Shown here: piece after piece, positions 1-6,675 of the stretch
How positions within the stretch are numbered: position 1 is the first letter of the stretch
Layout of the letters: every line of letters starts with the position of its first letter
From: Flavobacteriales bacterium
GTDB taxonomy: Bacteria > Bacteroidota > Bacteroidia > Flavobacteriales_D > Sanyastnellaceae
Length of the DNA: 55,145 nt
Assembly (NCBI GenBank): GCA_028823145.1
Contig: JAPKCA010000002.1
Span: 1 to 55,145, forward strand
Reading direction: 5' to 3'
Notes under the pieces: generated by a model
Database searches by the model: none
Told to the model about the DNA's origin: nothing
Seen by the model: the letters and a program-made list of their open reading frames with translations, nothing else
Program-made: the position numbers and the translations under genes

Positions 1-35
1 AGCAGCACTCCGCTTAGGGGTTTTAGAGGGTTCAT
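1..35 (-). CDS. Possible 5' end of a gene leaving the window on the left
   Basis: On the minus strand an ATG at 35-33 opens a frame reading MNPLKPLSGVLL up to the window edge. It is preceded by an A-rich leader, typical of Bacteroidota translation starts, and by a TACATTTA box at 67-60. Only 11-12 codons are visible, so neither coding status nor function can be judged. Confidence 0.3.
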   Translation of the reverse strand, partial: MNPLKPLSGVL

Positions 36-59
36 TGTGTTTTTGTTTTTTTCGGCCCT

Positions 60-67
60 TAAATGTA
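60..67 (-). promoter_or_regulatory. Possible -7 promoter box (TACATTTA)
   Basis: Minus-strand TACATTTA differs from the Bacteroidota -7 consensus TANNTTTG in its last base. A TTG lies about 20 nt further upstream, the spacing expected for a -33 element. It would drive the partial gene starting at 35. Confidence 0.3.
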
Positions 68-373
68 CAAGAATCCTGCTTGCTTATCAAGTCAAATAAG
101 TGTTTTCAACCTATGAAGGGTTGTTTTATCTCGCTGAATTTGTTATATCGCTCAAGAAAGTTGGGGGTGATCGATCCCTATATGATTTAGGTATTCCAAC
201 TTCACTAGGTGGGGTTTTCTTGCTTTTTTAAAGCATCAGAATGCGGAAGGCTTTGTTGGTAACAGGATCCCCTTGTTTCCATCAATGTTCAGAAAGGCCC
301 GTAGTTCGTAGAGTTTAGCAAATTCCTCGAACACTTGGTTCGAGATAAGTCCAAGAGGAGGAGCTTTAAAAAC

Positions 374-403
374 GAAAAACCACGCATGACCGCGTGGTTT
401 TTC
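374..403 (-). terminator. Strong intrinsic terminator, probably bidirectional
   Basis: A perfect 12-bp stem (GAAAAACCACGC / GCGTGGTTTTTC) closes on a 6-nt loop. On either strand the descending arm ends in a run of T, so it can stop transcription both ways. It lies 43 bp past the stop codon of the DoxX-like gene at 447-785. Confidence 0.8.
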
Positions 404-446
404 CCCCCGAATAAAATGCAGTTTCAATCAACAGATCGAAAGATCA

Positions 447-785
447 CTACGTGATTGAGTTGTAAAATATGATCAAGTTGATGACCACGTAAAGGATTGC
501 GGGCAACATTTTAACTGCGCTTTCCTTTATTCTTATTCGCACAAAAACTGCAGTAAGCATCATGCACATTAGCAAAAAAGAAGCGACTGAAAGTAACAAG
601 GGAATCGCCAATCCAACGAGCAGGCCGAGCCCTCCTAACAATTGACAACTGGCGAGTATGTTTCGTTGGTTTTTGAAACCCCACCTCTCGTATTCCGAAA
701 TCATCCTCTTGGAAAAGAAGGAGTTTATTCCGTAGACGATAAAAGAAGTTGCTGAAAAGAGAAGAAAAGCCAGGTGAATATCCAT
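447..785 (-). CDS. DoxX-like small membrane protein (copy 1)
   Basis: A 112-residue protein that is almost entirely hydrophobic, with four predicted membrane helices (about residues 5-22, 44-62, 66-85 and 92-108). A short polar segment after the first helix (YERWGFKNQRN) matches the pattern of DoxX-like families, where a helix is followed by a Y/F-x-R-x-G stretch. The molecular role of these small proteins is not established. It starts 3 bp after the stop of a second protein of the same length and topology (789-1133), so the two are co-transcribed tandem relatives and could form a heteromer. Family assignment rests on topology and pattern only. Confidence 0.65.
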   Translation of the reverse strand: MDIHLAFLLFSATSFIVYGINSFFSKRMISEYERWGFKNQRNILASCQLLGGLGLLVGLAIPLLLSVASFLLMCMMLTAVFVRIRIKESAVKMLPAILYVVINLIIFYNSIT

Positions 786-788
786 TGT

Positions 789-1133
789 TTAAATCAGCTC
801 GTGATGAAAGGCTGCAATGAACAAGGACAACAATAAAAGAAAAGCCGAAGGCACGTATTTTTTTAGCGGATTTCTCACTTTTACGTGAAACGCTTGAGCG
901 CAAATCATCAAGAATGCCATGGACAATGCGGCCGCTATCACAGGCACTTCATACCAAACATCCAAAGCGAGGATGGTTGCGAGAATAATTTTAGAGGCGC
1001 CAACAATGTTTCTGATCGTATCTGAGAGACCGTATTGCTTAAACTCTGAAACAATGTTGTCGTAGCGAAACACCCAAACAATGATGATTGACGCTGACAC
1101 GATAAGCTGAGCTATGATTGATATGTTTTCCAT
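789..1133 (-). CDS. DoxX-like small membrane protein (copy 2)
   Basis: A 114-residue four-helix membrane protein with the same layout as the downstream neighbour. The polar motif after helix 1 (EFKQYGLSDTIRNIVGASK) aligns with EYERWGFKNQRNILASCQ in copy 1, supporting an old tandem duplication. The start ATG at 1133 is preceded by an A-rich leader and no clear Shine-Dalgarno site. Only 12 bp separate it from the end of the decayed hydrolase upstream, so it may be transcribed from that gene's old promoter. Function is unknown beyond the DoxX-like fold. Confidence 0.65.
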   Translation of the reverse strand: MENISIIAQLIVSASIIIVWVFRYDNIVSEFKQYGLSDTIRNIVGASKIILATILALDVWYEVPVIAAALSMAFLMICAQAFHVKVRNPLKKYVPSAFLLLLSLFIAAFHHELI

Positions 1134-1145
1134 TTTGTGTGGTTG

Positions 1146-1637
1146 TTAAGGGAGTAAATCTGGGTATTGAACACGAACGACTGCAGCGACTGCGGATGGG
1201 TTGGTTTCGGCCGGCGCAAAGGCAACAACTGCGTCGATCAAGGGATTCGTTGACGCCGCCAGCCAAGTAGCCCCACCGCCCATGCTGTGTCCTGCAATGG
1301 CCGCATGCGGTTGGAGCCATCCGTCAAGAATTCCGGTAGCACCATTCTGAACCATTTCATTGGCCACAAAAGCCAGGTCCAATCCGAAATTTTGATGAGA
1401 CGGCGCAAAGGTTTGTGCGGTGGCCACCAAGGGGAAAGGGCCGTTATCGGGAGCAGCTTCAGCAGTGTCCGAAACGCCCGGATACCGAACGTCACATTCG
1501 ATTTCTCGTCCTCCTCAAGTGTCATCTATGAGCAACCAACTTGTCGTGCCAATCGGTTGTTGCGCCTGCATAACAGACCAACTGCACATCGCAATCAGAC
1601 TGAAAATTACGCAACTACTTTTCCTGCCGTTTTTCAC
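1146..1637 (-). pseudogene. Decayed secreted alpha/beta hydrolase (chlorophyllase/cutinase-like)
   Basis: Read from a GTG at 1637, the frame begins with a clear signal peptide (MKNGRKSSCVIF..., ending VMQAQQ), then meets an in-frame TGA at 1517-1515. Beyond it the same frame continues as good hydrolase sequence: REIECDVRYPG, a GPFPLV strand and the nucleophile elbow GHSMGGG. It ends at a TAA at 1148-1146, shortly after FAPAETNPS. The family is normally about 300 residues; here the part carrying the catalytic Asp and His is missing and the DoxX-like gene starts 12 bp later. Both a nonsense codon and loss of the 3' half therefore mark this as a pseudogene. A CGA-to-TGA change would explain the stop (inference). 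A downstream restart is conceivable, but the product would lack the catalytic triad. Confidence 0.75.
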
Positions 1638-1819
1638 TTTACGGTGTAGCAAAAAGGCTCAGAAAGAGTAGGGAGAACTGATGGCTTTTCATTCTATGCA
1701 GAGTTTTGTAGAAAGTTAATGATTTCGCTTGAGGGTATCCGAAATTTAACGCTTGTCGCAGTTATTCGTTAGGATTCATTGGTTTTTGTTTTAGCTAAGG
1801 AGGGTCGATTTTTACAGGA

Positions 1820-2320
1820 ATGAACCAGTTTCGCAACTTAAATCGAGGAGAAATAATCCAACGACAGGGGGATGAAGCGAAGTTTGTTTTCAAAGTGCAA
1901 AGTGGTTTGCTGCGCTCTTTTTTTGTGGACGAAATGGGGAAGGAGCATGTGTTTATGTTTGCTCCGGAACAGTGGATTCTAGCGGATCTTGATGCCATCG
2001 GATTTGACGTGCTATGTACTTTGAGTATTCAAGCGTTGGAACCATCGCGTATCGAGGTGGTGCCTCTTAAAAAAGGAGGGAAATTGATTTTGGATTTCGA
2101 GGGTAGTCAAATCGAATGGATGCGGTTGGTGCGCCGGGCAGGAAGTTTGCAGCGACGGGTTCTTATGATGATGAGTACAAGCGCATTGGAGCGTTATGAA
2201 TATTTTTTGAAGACCTATCCAGATTTGAGTCCGCGTTTGACGCAAAAGCAAATCGCTTCGTATCTCGGCATTACGCCTCAACGTCTGAGTAAATTAAGAG
2301 CGGAAAGAGTGGGTAAATGA
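1820..2320 (+). CDS. Crp/Fnr-family transcriptional regulator
   Basis: A 166-residue protein with a cyclic-nucleotide-binding-type beta-roll (about residues 8-90; FKVQSGLLRSFFVDEMGKEH is the usual V-x-x-G-x-x-R stretch) and a C-terminal winged helix-turn-helix (LTQKQIASYLGITPQRLSKLR, about 139-160). An in-frame TAA 24 nt upstream limits the N-terminus, so it lacks about 20 residues found in many relatives. A good Shine-Dalgarno sequence (AAGGAGG, 1798-1804) sits 15 nt before the ATG, further than usual. The YceI and CDGSH genes follow on the same strand and are plausible targets or operon partners. The effector is unknown; the cAMP-binding arginine-serine pocket is not recognisable. Confidence 0.85.
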   Translation: MNQFRNLNRGEIIQRQGDEAKFVFKVQSGLLRSFFVDEMGKEHVFMFAPEQWILADLDAIGFDVLCTLSIQALEPSRIEVVPLKKGGKLILDFEGSQIEWMRLVRRAGSLQRRVLMMMSTSALERYEYFLKTYPDLSPRLTQKQIASYLGITPQRLSKLRAERVGK

Positions 2321-2379
2321 AGTTGTCGAAATGAATCTATGTGAAGCATTGTCCGAGACAAAATGGAGATGTTTGCAGG

Positions 2380-2961
2380 ATGAAAAACATCACCATGAAC
2401 AAACTCTTATCGAGTGTAGCATTGCACCTGTTGCTTCTCGCACCTATTTGTGCTCAAACATTGACTGTTGATGCTGGCAAGTCCAACATTCGCTGGGAAG
2501 CCGGTAAAGTCATTGGAGACCCGCATTACGGATCGCTGCAGTTGGCCGAAGGAGAAATTACATTGCAGGATAACAAAATCGCATCAGGAGATTTTGCAAT
2601 CGACATGACGACCATTACCAATGAGGACCTCGGTGCTGAATATGGTGATAAGCTTGTGGGTCATTTGAATTCGGACGATTTCTTTAGCGTTGCTAAATTC
2701 CCTCAAGCACGTTTGGTTTTGCTCAGCAGCACGTCCTTTAAGAAACGGAAGGCAACAGTACAGGCGGAATTGACAATCAAAGGCCACTCGGAATCCATTG
2801 AGTTTGTGGTAGAAAAAAAGGGCAATGCGTTTGATGCCACGCTCAACATTGACCGTTCCAAGTTCGATGTGCGATACGGTTCGCCTTCATTCTTCAATGA
2901 TCTTGGTGACGGCGCGATCAAAGATGTTTTTGCTCTGGCTGTTCACCTCGAAATTCAGTAA
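2380..2961 (+). CDS. YceI-like lipid-binding periplasmic protein
   Basis: About 193 residues from the ATG at 2380 (a second ATG at 2395 is also possible; the in-frame GTG at 2341 would put a charged stretch before the signal peptide). A signal peptide ends near ICAQ. The mature part is a YceI-type lipocalin-like barrel: it opens with the typical V-D-x-x-x-S-x-I-x-W pattern (VDAGKSNIRWEAGKV), includes HLNSDDFFSVAKFPQA, and ends with DRSKFDVRYGSPSFF. YceI proteins bind isoprenoid-type lipids in the periplasm. Five bp separate it from the CDGSH gene, so they are co-transcribed, and the Crp-like gene is just upstream. Confidence 0.9.
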   Translation: MKNITMNKLLSSVALHLLLLAPICAQTLTVDAGKSNIRWEAGKVIGDPHYGSLQLAEGEITLQDNKIASGDFAIDMTTITNEDLGAEYGDKLVGHLNSDDFFSVAKFPQARLVLLSSTSFKKRKATVQAELTIKGHSESIEFVVEKKGNAFDATLNIDRSKFDVRYGSPSFFNDLGDGAIKDVFALAVHLEIQ

Positions 2962-2966
2962 AGATC

Positions 2967-3206
2967 ATGGATCAGCCAAAGTCAGCCGGAAGTGCTCCGC
3001 AAATGGAGCCGTTAGAAGAAGGGAAGACATACGCTTGGTGCTCTTGTGGACTGTCTGAAAACCAACCGTGGTGCAATGGAGCGCACTCCGGCACTTCGTT
3101 TCAGCCCAAGGTCTTCAAAGCAGAAGAATCCAAGCAGGCTGCCATGTGCACCTGTAAGTTGACAAAGAATCCCCCATTTTGCGATGGATCACATCGTGCG
3201 ATGTGA
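2967..3206 (+). CDS. Double CDGSH-type iron-sulfur protein
   Basis: A 79-residue protein with two CDGSH-type [2Fe-2S] binding segments. Segment 1 is WCSCGLSENQPWCNGAH (about 24-40), segment 2 is MCTCKLTKNPPFCDGSH (about 60-76); each supplies the C-x-C ... C ... H ligand set. Segment 1 reads CNGAH rather than CDGSH. Tandem-CDGSH proteins of this size are common in bacteria and are thought to transfer electrons or clusters in the cytoplasm. No signal peptide is present. It follows the YceI gene by 5 bp. Confidence 0.9.
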   Translation: MDQPKSAGSAPQMEPLEEGKTYAWCSCGLSENQPWCNGAHSGTSFQPKVFKAEESKQAAMCTCKLTKNPPFCDGSHRAM

Positions 3207-3238
3207 TGGCATAGCATTGCCAAACGGATAACTACACG

Positions 3239-3278
3239 GAAGGGCGGTAGGCTAATTTATTTAGTCTTACCGCCCTTC
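3239..3278. terminator. GC-rich hairpin after the Crp-YceI-CDGSH cluster
   Basis: An 11-bp perfect inverted repeat (GAAGGGCGGTA / TACCGCCCTTC) with an AT-rich loop. It lies 33 bp past the CDGSH stop codon. There is no T-run on either strand, so it is not a canonical intrinsic terminator; it may protect mRNA 3' ends or terminate weakly. Confidence 0.45.
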
Positions 3279-3479
3279 GACGTGAAGGACACGTGAGTAA
3301 CGCTTCAGACTGCGCAGCACGATAAAGACCACAAATGCCCCAGCGGTACTCCACATCCAAAAGGGATTGAGAAGGTCATTGACTGTCGTTGCATCCTGAT
3401 GGACGAAGTTCTTGCTTATCGAAACAGCTGTGAGGCTCACGAATACGGCGAAGAAGCCATTGTATTCGCGTTTCAACAC
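3267..3479 (-). CDS. Possible small two-helix membrane protein
   Basis: A minus-strand frame of about 70 codons from GTG at 3479 (TTG at 3476 or 3488 also possible) with two hydrophobic segments (GFFAVFVSLTAVSI and WSTAGAFVVFIVL) and a basic tail (RSLKRYSRVLHVEGR). The stop codon lies in the hairpin at 3239-3278. I recognise no family. It overlaps another orphan frame to its right, and the region may instead be a remnant of a longer gene. Confidence 0.35.
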   Translation of the reverse strand: MLKREYNGFFAVFVSLTAVSISKNFVHQDATTVNDLLNPFWMWSTAGAFVVFIVLRSLKRYSRVLHVEGR

Positions 3480-3488
3480 ATTGCGCAA

Positions 3489-3781
3489 GGAGAAGGATTA
3501 TTCCATTTTCATCGAAAGACCAGTCCTCAGAAAAGGGGATGCTGTTATACGAACCACTCTGCCAGTTATTACCAAAAAAACCGTCTGCCGCAAGATCTGA
3601 ATTGTAAAGTGCCCAGTTAGCCATTGAGAACTCATATGTCCCCGAGTTACTGGAATATTGGCAATTTATAGCTATGTCATCCATGCCATTGGAGCCAGAG
3701 GCGCCAAAATTATAGTTTAAATTTTGCCAAACTTGAGTGAGCATCGAATAACCTGCGAAAACAACGGTGTCAGTCACAGGA
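3489..3781 (-). other. Orphan reading frame, possible remnant of an exported protein
   Basis: Between the small membrane frame and the DUF3299 gene, one minus-strand frame stays open for over 100 codons. It is rich in N, S, G and Y (for example NYNFGASGSNGMDDI and FFGNNWQSGSYNS), a composition typical of exported Bacteroidota proteins. It has no signal peptide or convincing start (an ATG at 3744 is internal), and overlaps its neighbours on both sides. It could be a decayed gene fragment or chance. Confidence 0.3.
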
Positions 3782-4363
3782 TCAGGGTATCCTGTACTCA
3801 ACTGCGCCGTCCAGAATGTAATTCATCTGGTAAACGTCATCAGAGTTCAGTCGGAACTTACCGGCGAAGGTGAGTCGTTCATCCGTTTGGTATACCCGGG
3901 GAGATTTTCCATCAAAGCGTAAATCCACGACGGATTCAGGCCCTGCTCCTCCGCAGAAAAAACAATTGGCAAAGGGATACCGGCTCAAAACGTAAAAGTC
4001 TTCGTCCAAATCCACGGGGATGATGTAGCCCGAAACATACACGTCTTGCCCTTCCAAGTCCTGCACGGATTGGCCAAAAGAGGGCTTCCAATAATAGGCG
4101 TCGAGCTCCTCCACATACACATCCTTGAACTCGACATCCTCCAGAGTCCTCCAAGTCAATTCGGACCAGGATCCTTCGGACAGGGCAGATTCACTTCGGG
4201 CTTCTGTTTCTGTCCTTGTCTGGCTTGCGCTCTTCAGCGTGGAGGTCAACTGGGCAGTTTCTTCGCTGGGATGACAAAATGAACTGAAGTCTACGACACA
4301 CAAAGCGACCAGACCAATGAGGCCTGCCATCCAAGAAGAGCGAAACACGGGAAGGGATTTCAT
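3782..4363 (-). CDS. DUF3299-type exported protein linked to an ABC exporter
   Basis: A 193-residue protein with an N-terminal signal anchor (about residues 12-30), a Ser/Thr/Glu-rich linker (about 34-66) and a conserved domain (about 67-193). The domain has the signature of DUF3299: GQDVYVSGYIIPVDLDED, a CFFCGGAGPES segment and a C-terminal strand-rich part. The CxxC pair may bind metal or form a disulfide. It is the last gene of a three-gene unit, 8 bp after the permease. DUF3299 proteins recur next to FtsX/LolD-type ABC systems, so it probably works with this exporter at the outer face of the inner membrane (inference). Confidence 0.8.
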   Translation of the reverse strand: MKSLPVFRSSWMAGLIGLVALCVVDFSSFCHPSEETAQLTSTLKSASQTRTETEARSESALSEGSWSELTWRTLEDVEFKDVYVEELDAYYWKPSFGQSVQDLEGQDVYVSGYIIPVDLDEDFYVLSRYPFANCFFCGGAGPESVVDLRFDGKSPRVYQTDERLTFAGKFRLNSDDVYQMNYILDGAVEYRIP

Positions 4364-4371
4364 TGGAACAA

Positions 4372-5550
4372 TTACGAGTCAGAGAGTGTGCGTGAAATAT
4401 CGATTCTCAAAGCGGAAATGCCAGGGATCGCCGCTGCAATCAATCCCACAAAGATAGCCATTGCTGCGAGAGCCCATTCCATGGGCAGCAACCCCAATGA
4501 CTCCCAATCATACCGGAATTTATCCTCCACCATTTGTGCTAGAATCACCATGCCCCCTCGGCTGATGGCTAAACCTAGAAGAGTGCCTCCCAAGCTCAGT
4601 AATCCACCTTCCAAAAGCAGCAGCAAGTACAAGCCCACCGGCGAGGCCCCCATGGTGCGCATCAAGGCCAATTCGTAACGACGGGCCAGCAAGCTATCGT
4701 AAACGGAAATGAAAATACTCGCGAAACTGAGGAACATAATGAGCAGGGCAATGGTCCGCAAAGTGGTCATCCCTATGCCAAAATTTTGAGTCAATCGATT
4801 GATTTCAATGGACGGCAAGGCCACCTGCATGTTGGTGTCGCGGATGGTATTTGGGATGGTGAGCACGGCCAGTGGGTTCCGTTTTTTTAGCAACACAGCT
4901 GTGATTTCGCGATCCGCATCCGCCACAGTTTCATCGTCACCGTGCACTTGCCAAATGGTTTCGATATTGCAAAGGATCAATTGATCCATGACGGAGCGGC
5001 TTTCTTGAAGCACGCCTTTGACGACAAATGTTTTGTCGGTGTGGACATCCGTTTCATCCTGAAGGCCATGAGCGCTAAAAAAGGTGTCGCCCAAGCCCAG
5101 GCCGGCCTCTTCGGCAACCTTGGAGCCCACAACCACTTCAAAGGGCAACTCCCAAAGGGTTCCTTCCGCAAGTTCAGCATGATAATGTGCTGGATAGGCT
5201 GGAGTGCTTCCGACGATGCGGAAACCCCGGTAATTGTCTCCATAGGCGAGCGGAATGCCTTCTGCGATATATGGATGGCGCATCACCTTTTCGGCATCGG
5301 CCAAACGGATGTTGCCTGTGGGTGCGTCAATGTGGTAGACGTTAGCGAGGATGAGTTGCAACGGGCTGCCTTTGGCTCCGAGGACCAAGTCAATGTCCTG
5401 GATATTGCGATCGAACGTGTCGCGCAACTGCTTTTCAGATAGCATCAAGAGGCTGACCATTCCCACCCCGAAAGCGAGGAGTATTAAACTCAGGGAAGTC
5501 TGGAGTTTTTTGGCTCCGAGGTTGCGCCAAGCGATGTAGAACCAATTCAT
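4372..5550 (-). CDS. ABC transporter permease, FtsX/MacB/LolE type
   Basis: A 392-residue permease: one N-terminal helix (about 15-38, LSLILLAFGVGMVSLLML), a large extracytoplasmic domain (about 40-255), then three C-terminal helices (about 268-290, 312-338, 355-380) with the FtsX-like cytoplasmic motif RRYELALMRTMGAS. This is the MacB/LolC architecture of exporters that act on periplasmic substrates or lipoproteins rather than moving solutes across the membrane. Its start overlaps the ATPase stop by 4 bp, so the two are translationally coupled. The substrate is unknown. Confidence 0.9.
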   Translation of the reverse strand: MNWFYIAWRNLGAKKLQTSLSLILLAFGVGMVSLLMLSEKQLRDTFDRNIQDIDLVLGAKGSPLQLILANVYHIDAPTGNIRLADAEKVMRHPYIAEGIPLAYGDNYRGFRIVGSTPAYPAHYHAELAEGTLWELPFEVVVGSKVAEEAGLGLGDTFFSAHGLQDETDVHTDKTFVVKGVLQESRSVMDQLILCNIETIWQVHGDDETVADADREITAVLLKKRNPLAVLTIPNTIRDTNMQVALPSIEINRLTQNFGIGMTTLRTIALLIMFLSFASIFISVYDSLLARRYELALMRTMGASPVGLYLLLLLEGGLLSLGGTLLGLAISRGGMVILAQMVEDKFRYDWESLGLLPMEWALAAMAIFVGLIAAAIPGISALRIDISRTLSDS

Positions 5551-6200
5551 CGGGCAGTGGTTGCTAGAGGGTTCAACTCGACACGGCGACTATAACGGTC
5601 CTTGAGCCGTTGATCGTGTGTGACAATGATTAAGGTCGCTCCCACCTCTGCCGCCTGTTGTTCAAGCAAGTCCATGACGGCTAGGGTGGATCGGTCATCC
5701 AGCGCACTTGTAGGCTCATCCGCGAGCACAATGGAAGGTCGGTGAATCAATGCACGTGCAATGCTCGCCCTCTGTTGCTCACCAACGCTCAACTCTTGAG
5801 GCCGGTTATGGGCCTTGTGTCCTACACCCAAATTATCGAGCAATGCCTGTGCTCGCTCCGAGCTGGCTTGTTGTCCGGTCAAAAAATGAGGCAAAGCCAG
5901 ATTCTCTAGGACCGTTAAGCTCTGAACGAAATGAGCTTTTTGAAAGACCATTCCCATTTGAGAACCGCGGAAACGGTCCAACGTCCGGCCATTGAGTTGA
6001 CTCAAATCTTGTCCGTTGATGTGGATGGTTCCCTGCGTTGGGCGCAGCAACCCGCAAAGGAGATGAAGCAAGGTGGTTTTTCCGGATCCTGAATCGCCAA
6101 GCAGGAGCAATTGCTCTCCATCGGGACAGGTCAAATCGGGGAAATGCATTTCCACCTGGTCGGGCCCATATCGAAAGGCCATTTGTTGAGTCGCAATCAT
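5547..6200 (-). CDS. ABC transporter ATP-binding protein, LolD/MacB-like
   Basis: A 217-residue ATPase with a Walker A (GDSGSGKTT, about 36-44), the Q-loop (MGMVFQKAHF), the ABC signature LSVGEQQRASIARAL (about 138-152), Walker B (SIVLADEPTSALDD) and the H-loop (IVTHDQR). It pairs with the FtsX-like permease that overlaps its stop by 4 bp and heads the ATPase-permease-DUF3299 unit. A TAACTTCG box lies 8 nt before the ATG. Confidence 0.92.
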   Translation of the reverse strand: MIATQQMAFRYGPDQVEMHFPDLTCPDGEQLLLLGDSGSGKTTLLHLLCGLLRPTQGTIHINGQDLSQLNGRTLDRFRGSQMGMVFQKAHFVQSLTVLENLALPHFLTGQQASSERAQALLDNLGVGHKAHNRPQELSVGEQQRASIARALIHRPSIVLADEPTSALDDRSTLAVMDLLEQQAAEVGATLIIVTHDQRLKDRYSRRVELNPLATTAR

Positions 6201-6208
6201 TGGGTATT

Positions 6209-6216
6209 CGAAGTTA
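6209..6216 (-). promoter_or_regulatory. Possible -7 box (TAACTTCG) for the ABC exporter
   Basis: Minus-strand TAACTTCG, one mismatch from TANNTTTG, 8 nt before the ATPase start codon. No clear -33 TTTG at the right distance. If real, the 5' leader would be very short. Confidence 0.4.
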
Positions 6217-6247
6217 CAACGAGGTTCCGCAGCTTCCTGAACAGAAC

Positions 6248-6255
6248 TACCTTTG
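6248..6255 (+). promoter_or_regulatory. -7 box (TACCTTTG) 4 nt before a GTG start
   Basis: TACCTTTG matches TANNTTTG perfectly and ends 4 nt before the GTG at 6260. Transcription would begin at or next to the start codon, implying a leaderless mRNA. A TTC rather than TTG lies 20 nt upstream. Confidence 0.6.
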
Positions 6256-6259
6256 AAAC

Positions 6260-6673
6260 GTGAATTTAAAACAACGCTTGCTTCGATATGGGATAGGGAT
6301 CTTCATTGGTGTCCTATTAAGCTTGGCTTTTTTCAGTGGTCGTGGCTGCAATGATTGGTTGCCAGAAAAACGCATCAAGGCCCGCATGCAATTGGATGGC
6401 ATTCGCCCAGACTCAACAGTCGCATGCATCATACGCTGCCATCAAAACACCACCCACGATGCCTCGTCGTTGGAGTCTTGGCTCGTGGAAGCAGAAATCG
6501 ATTGGTCAGAAAGTGGACCGAGGGAAACCCCTCAGCGCTTTGTCTTTTTGATGCCCGCCGCTGCTCCATTTGTTAAATTGGAGTGTCATTTTAAGGAAGA
6601 CATTGGCTGGATTACGTCACCTGAATTCCGCGATGGAATCAAAATGTGCTCTTGCGTTACGGACGCACGTTGA
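6260..6673 (+). CDS. Membrane-anchored conserved protein of unknown function
   Basis: A 137-residue protein beginning MNLKQRLLRYGIGIFIG with one membrane helix (about 9-27), then a short basic loop (CNDWLPEKRIKARM) and a soluble domain facing the periplasm. The N-terminal pattern (KQRLLRYGIG, GRGCNDWLPEKRI) recalls a small conserved Bacteroidota family that I remember from other genomes but cannot name. The start is chosen as GTG because the hydrophobic segment follows directly and a perfect -7 box sits 4 nt before it. It converges with the sugar dehydrogenase, with only 2 bp between stop codons. Confidence 0.7.
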   Translation: MNLKQRLLRYGIGIFIGVLLSLAFFSGRGCNDWLPEKRIKARMQLDGIRPDSTVACIIRCHQNTTHDASSLESWLVEAEIDWSESGPRETPQRFVFLMPAAAPFVKLECHFKEDIGWITSPEFRDGIKMCSCVTDAR

Positions 6674-6675
6674 TT

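Larger units (their letters stand above)
36..446. other. AT-rich intergenic region, no convincing gene
   Basis: About 410 bp between the left-edge gene and the DoxX-like pair. It holds the possible promoter at 60-67 and the perfect hairpin at 374-403. A 63-codon minus-strand frame (236-427) exists, but it runs through the hairpin and has no recognisable domain, so I do not call it. Confidence 0.6.

Noticed and set aside
236-427. 63-codon minus-strand frame in the left intergenic region
   Set aside because: It reads through a perfect 12-bp terminator hairpin, lacks a convincing start and matches no family I know.
4942-5442. 166-codon plus-strand frame
   Set aside because: Antisense to the FtsX-like permease, whose conserved motifs confirm the minus strand.
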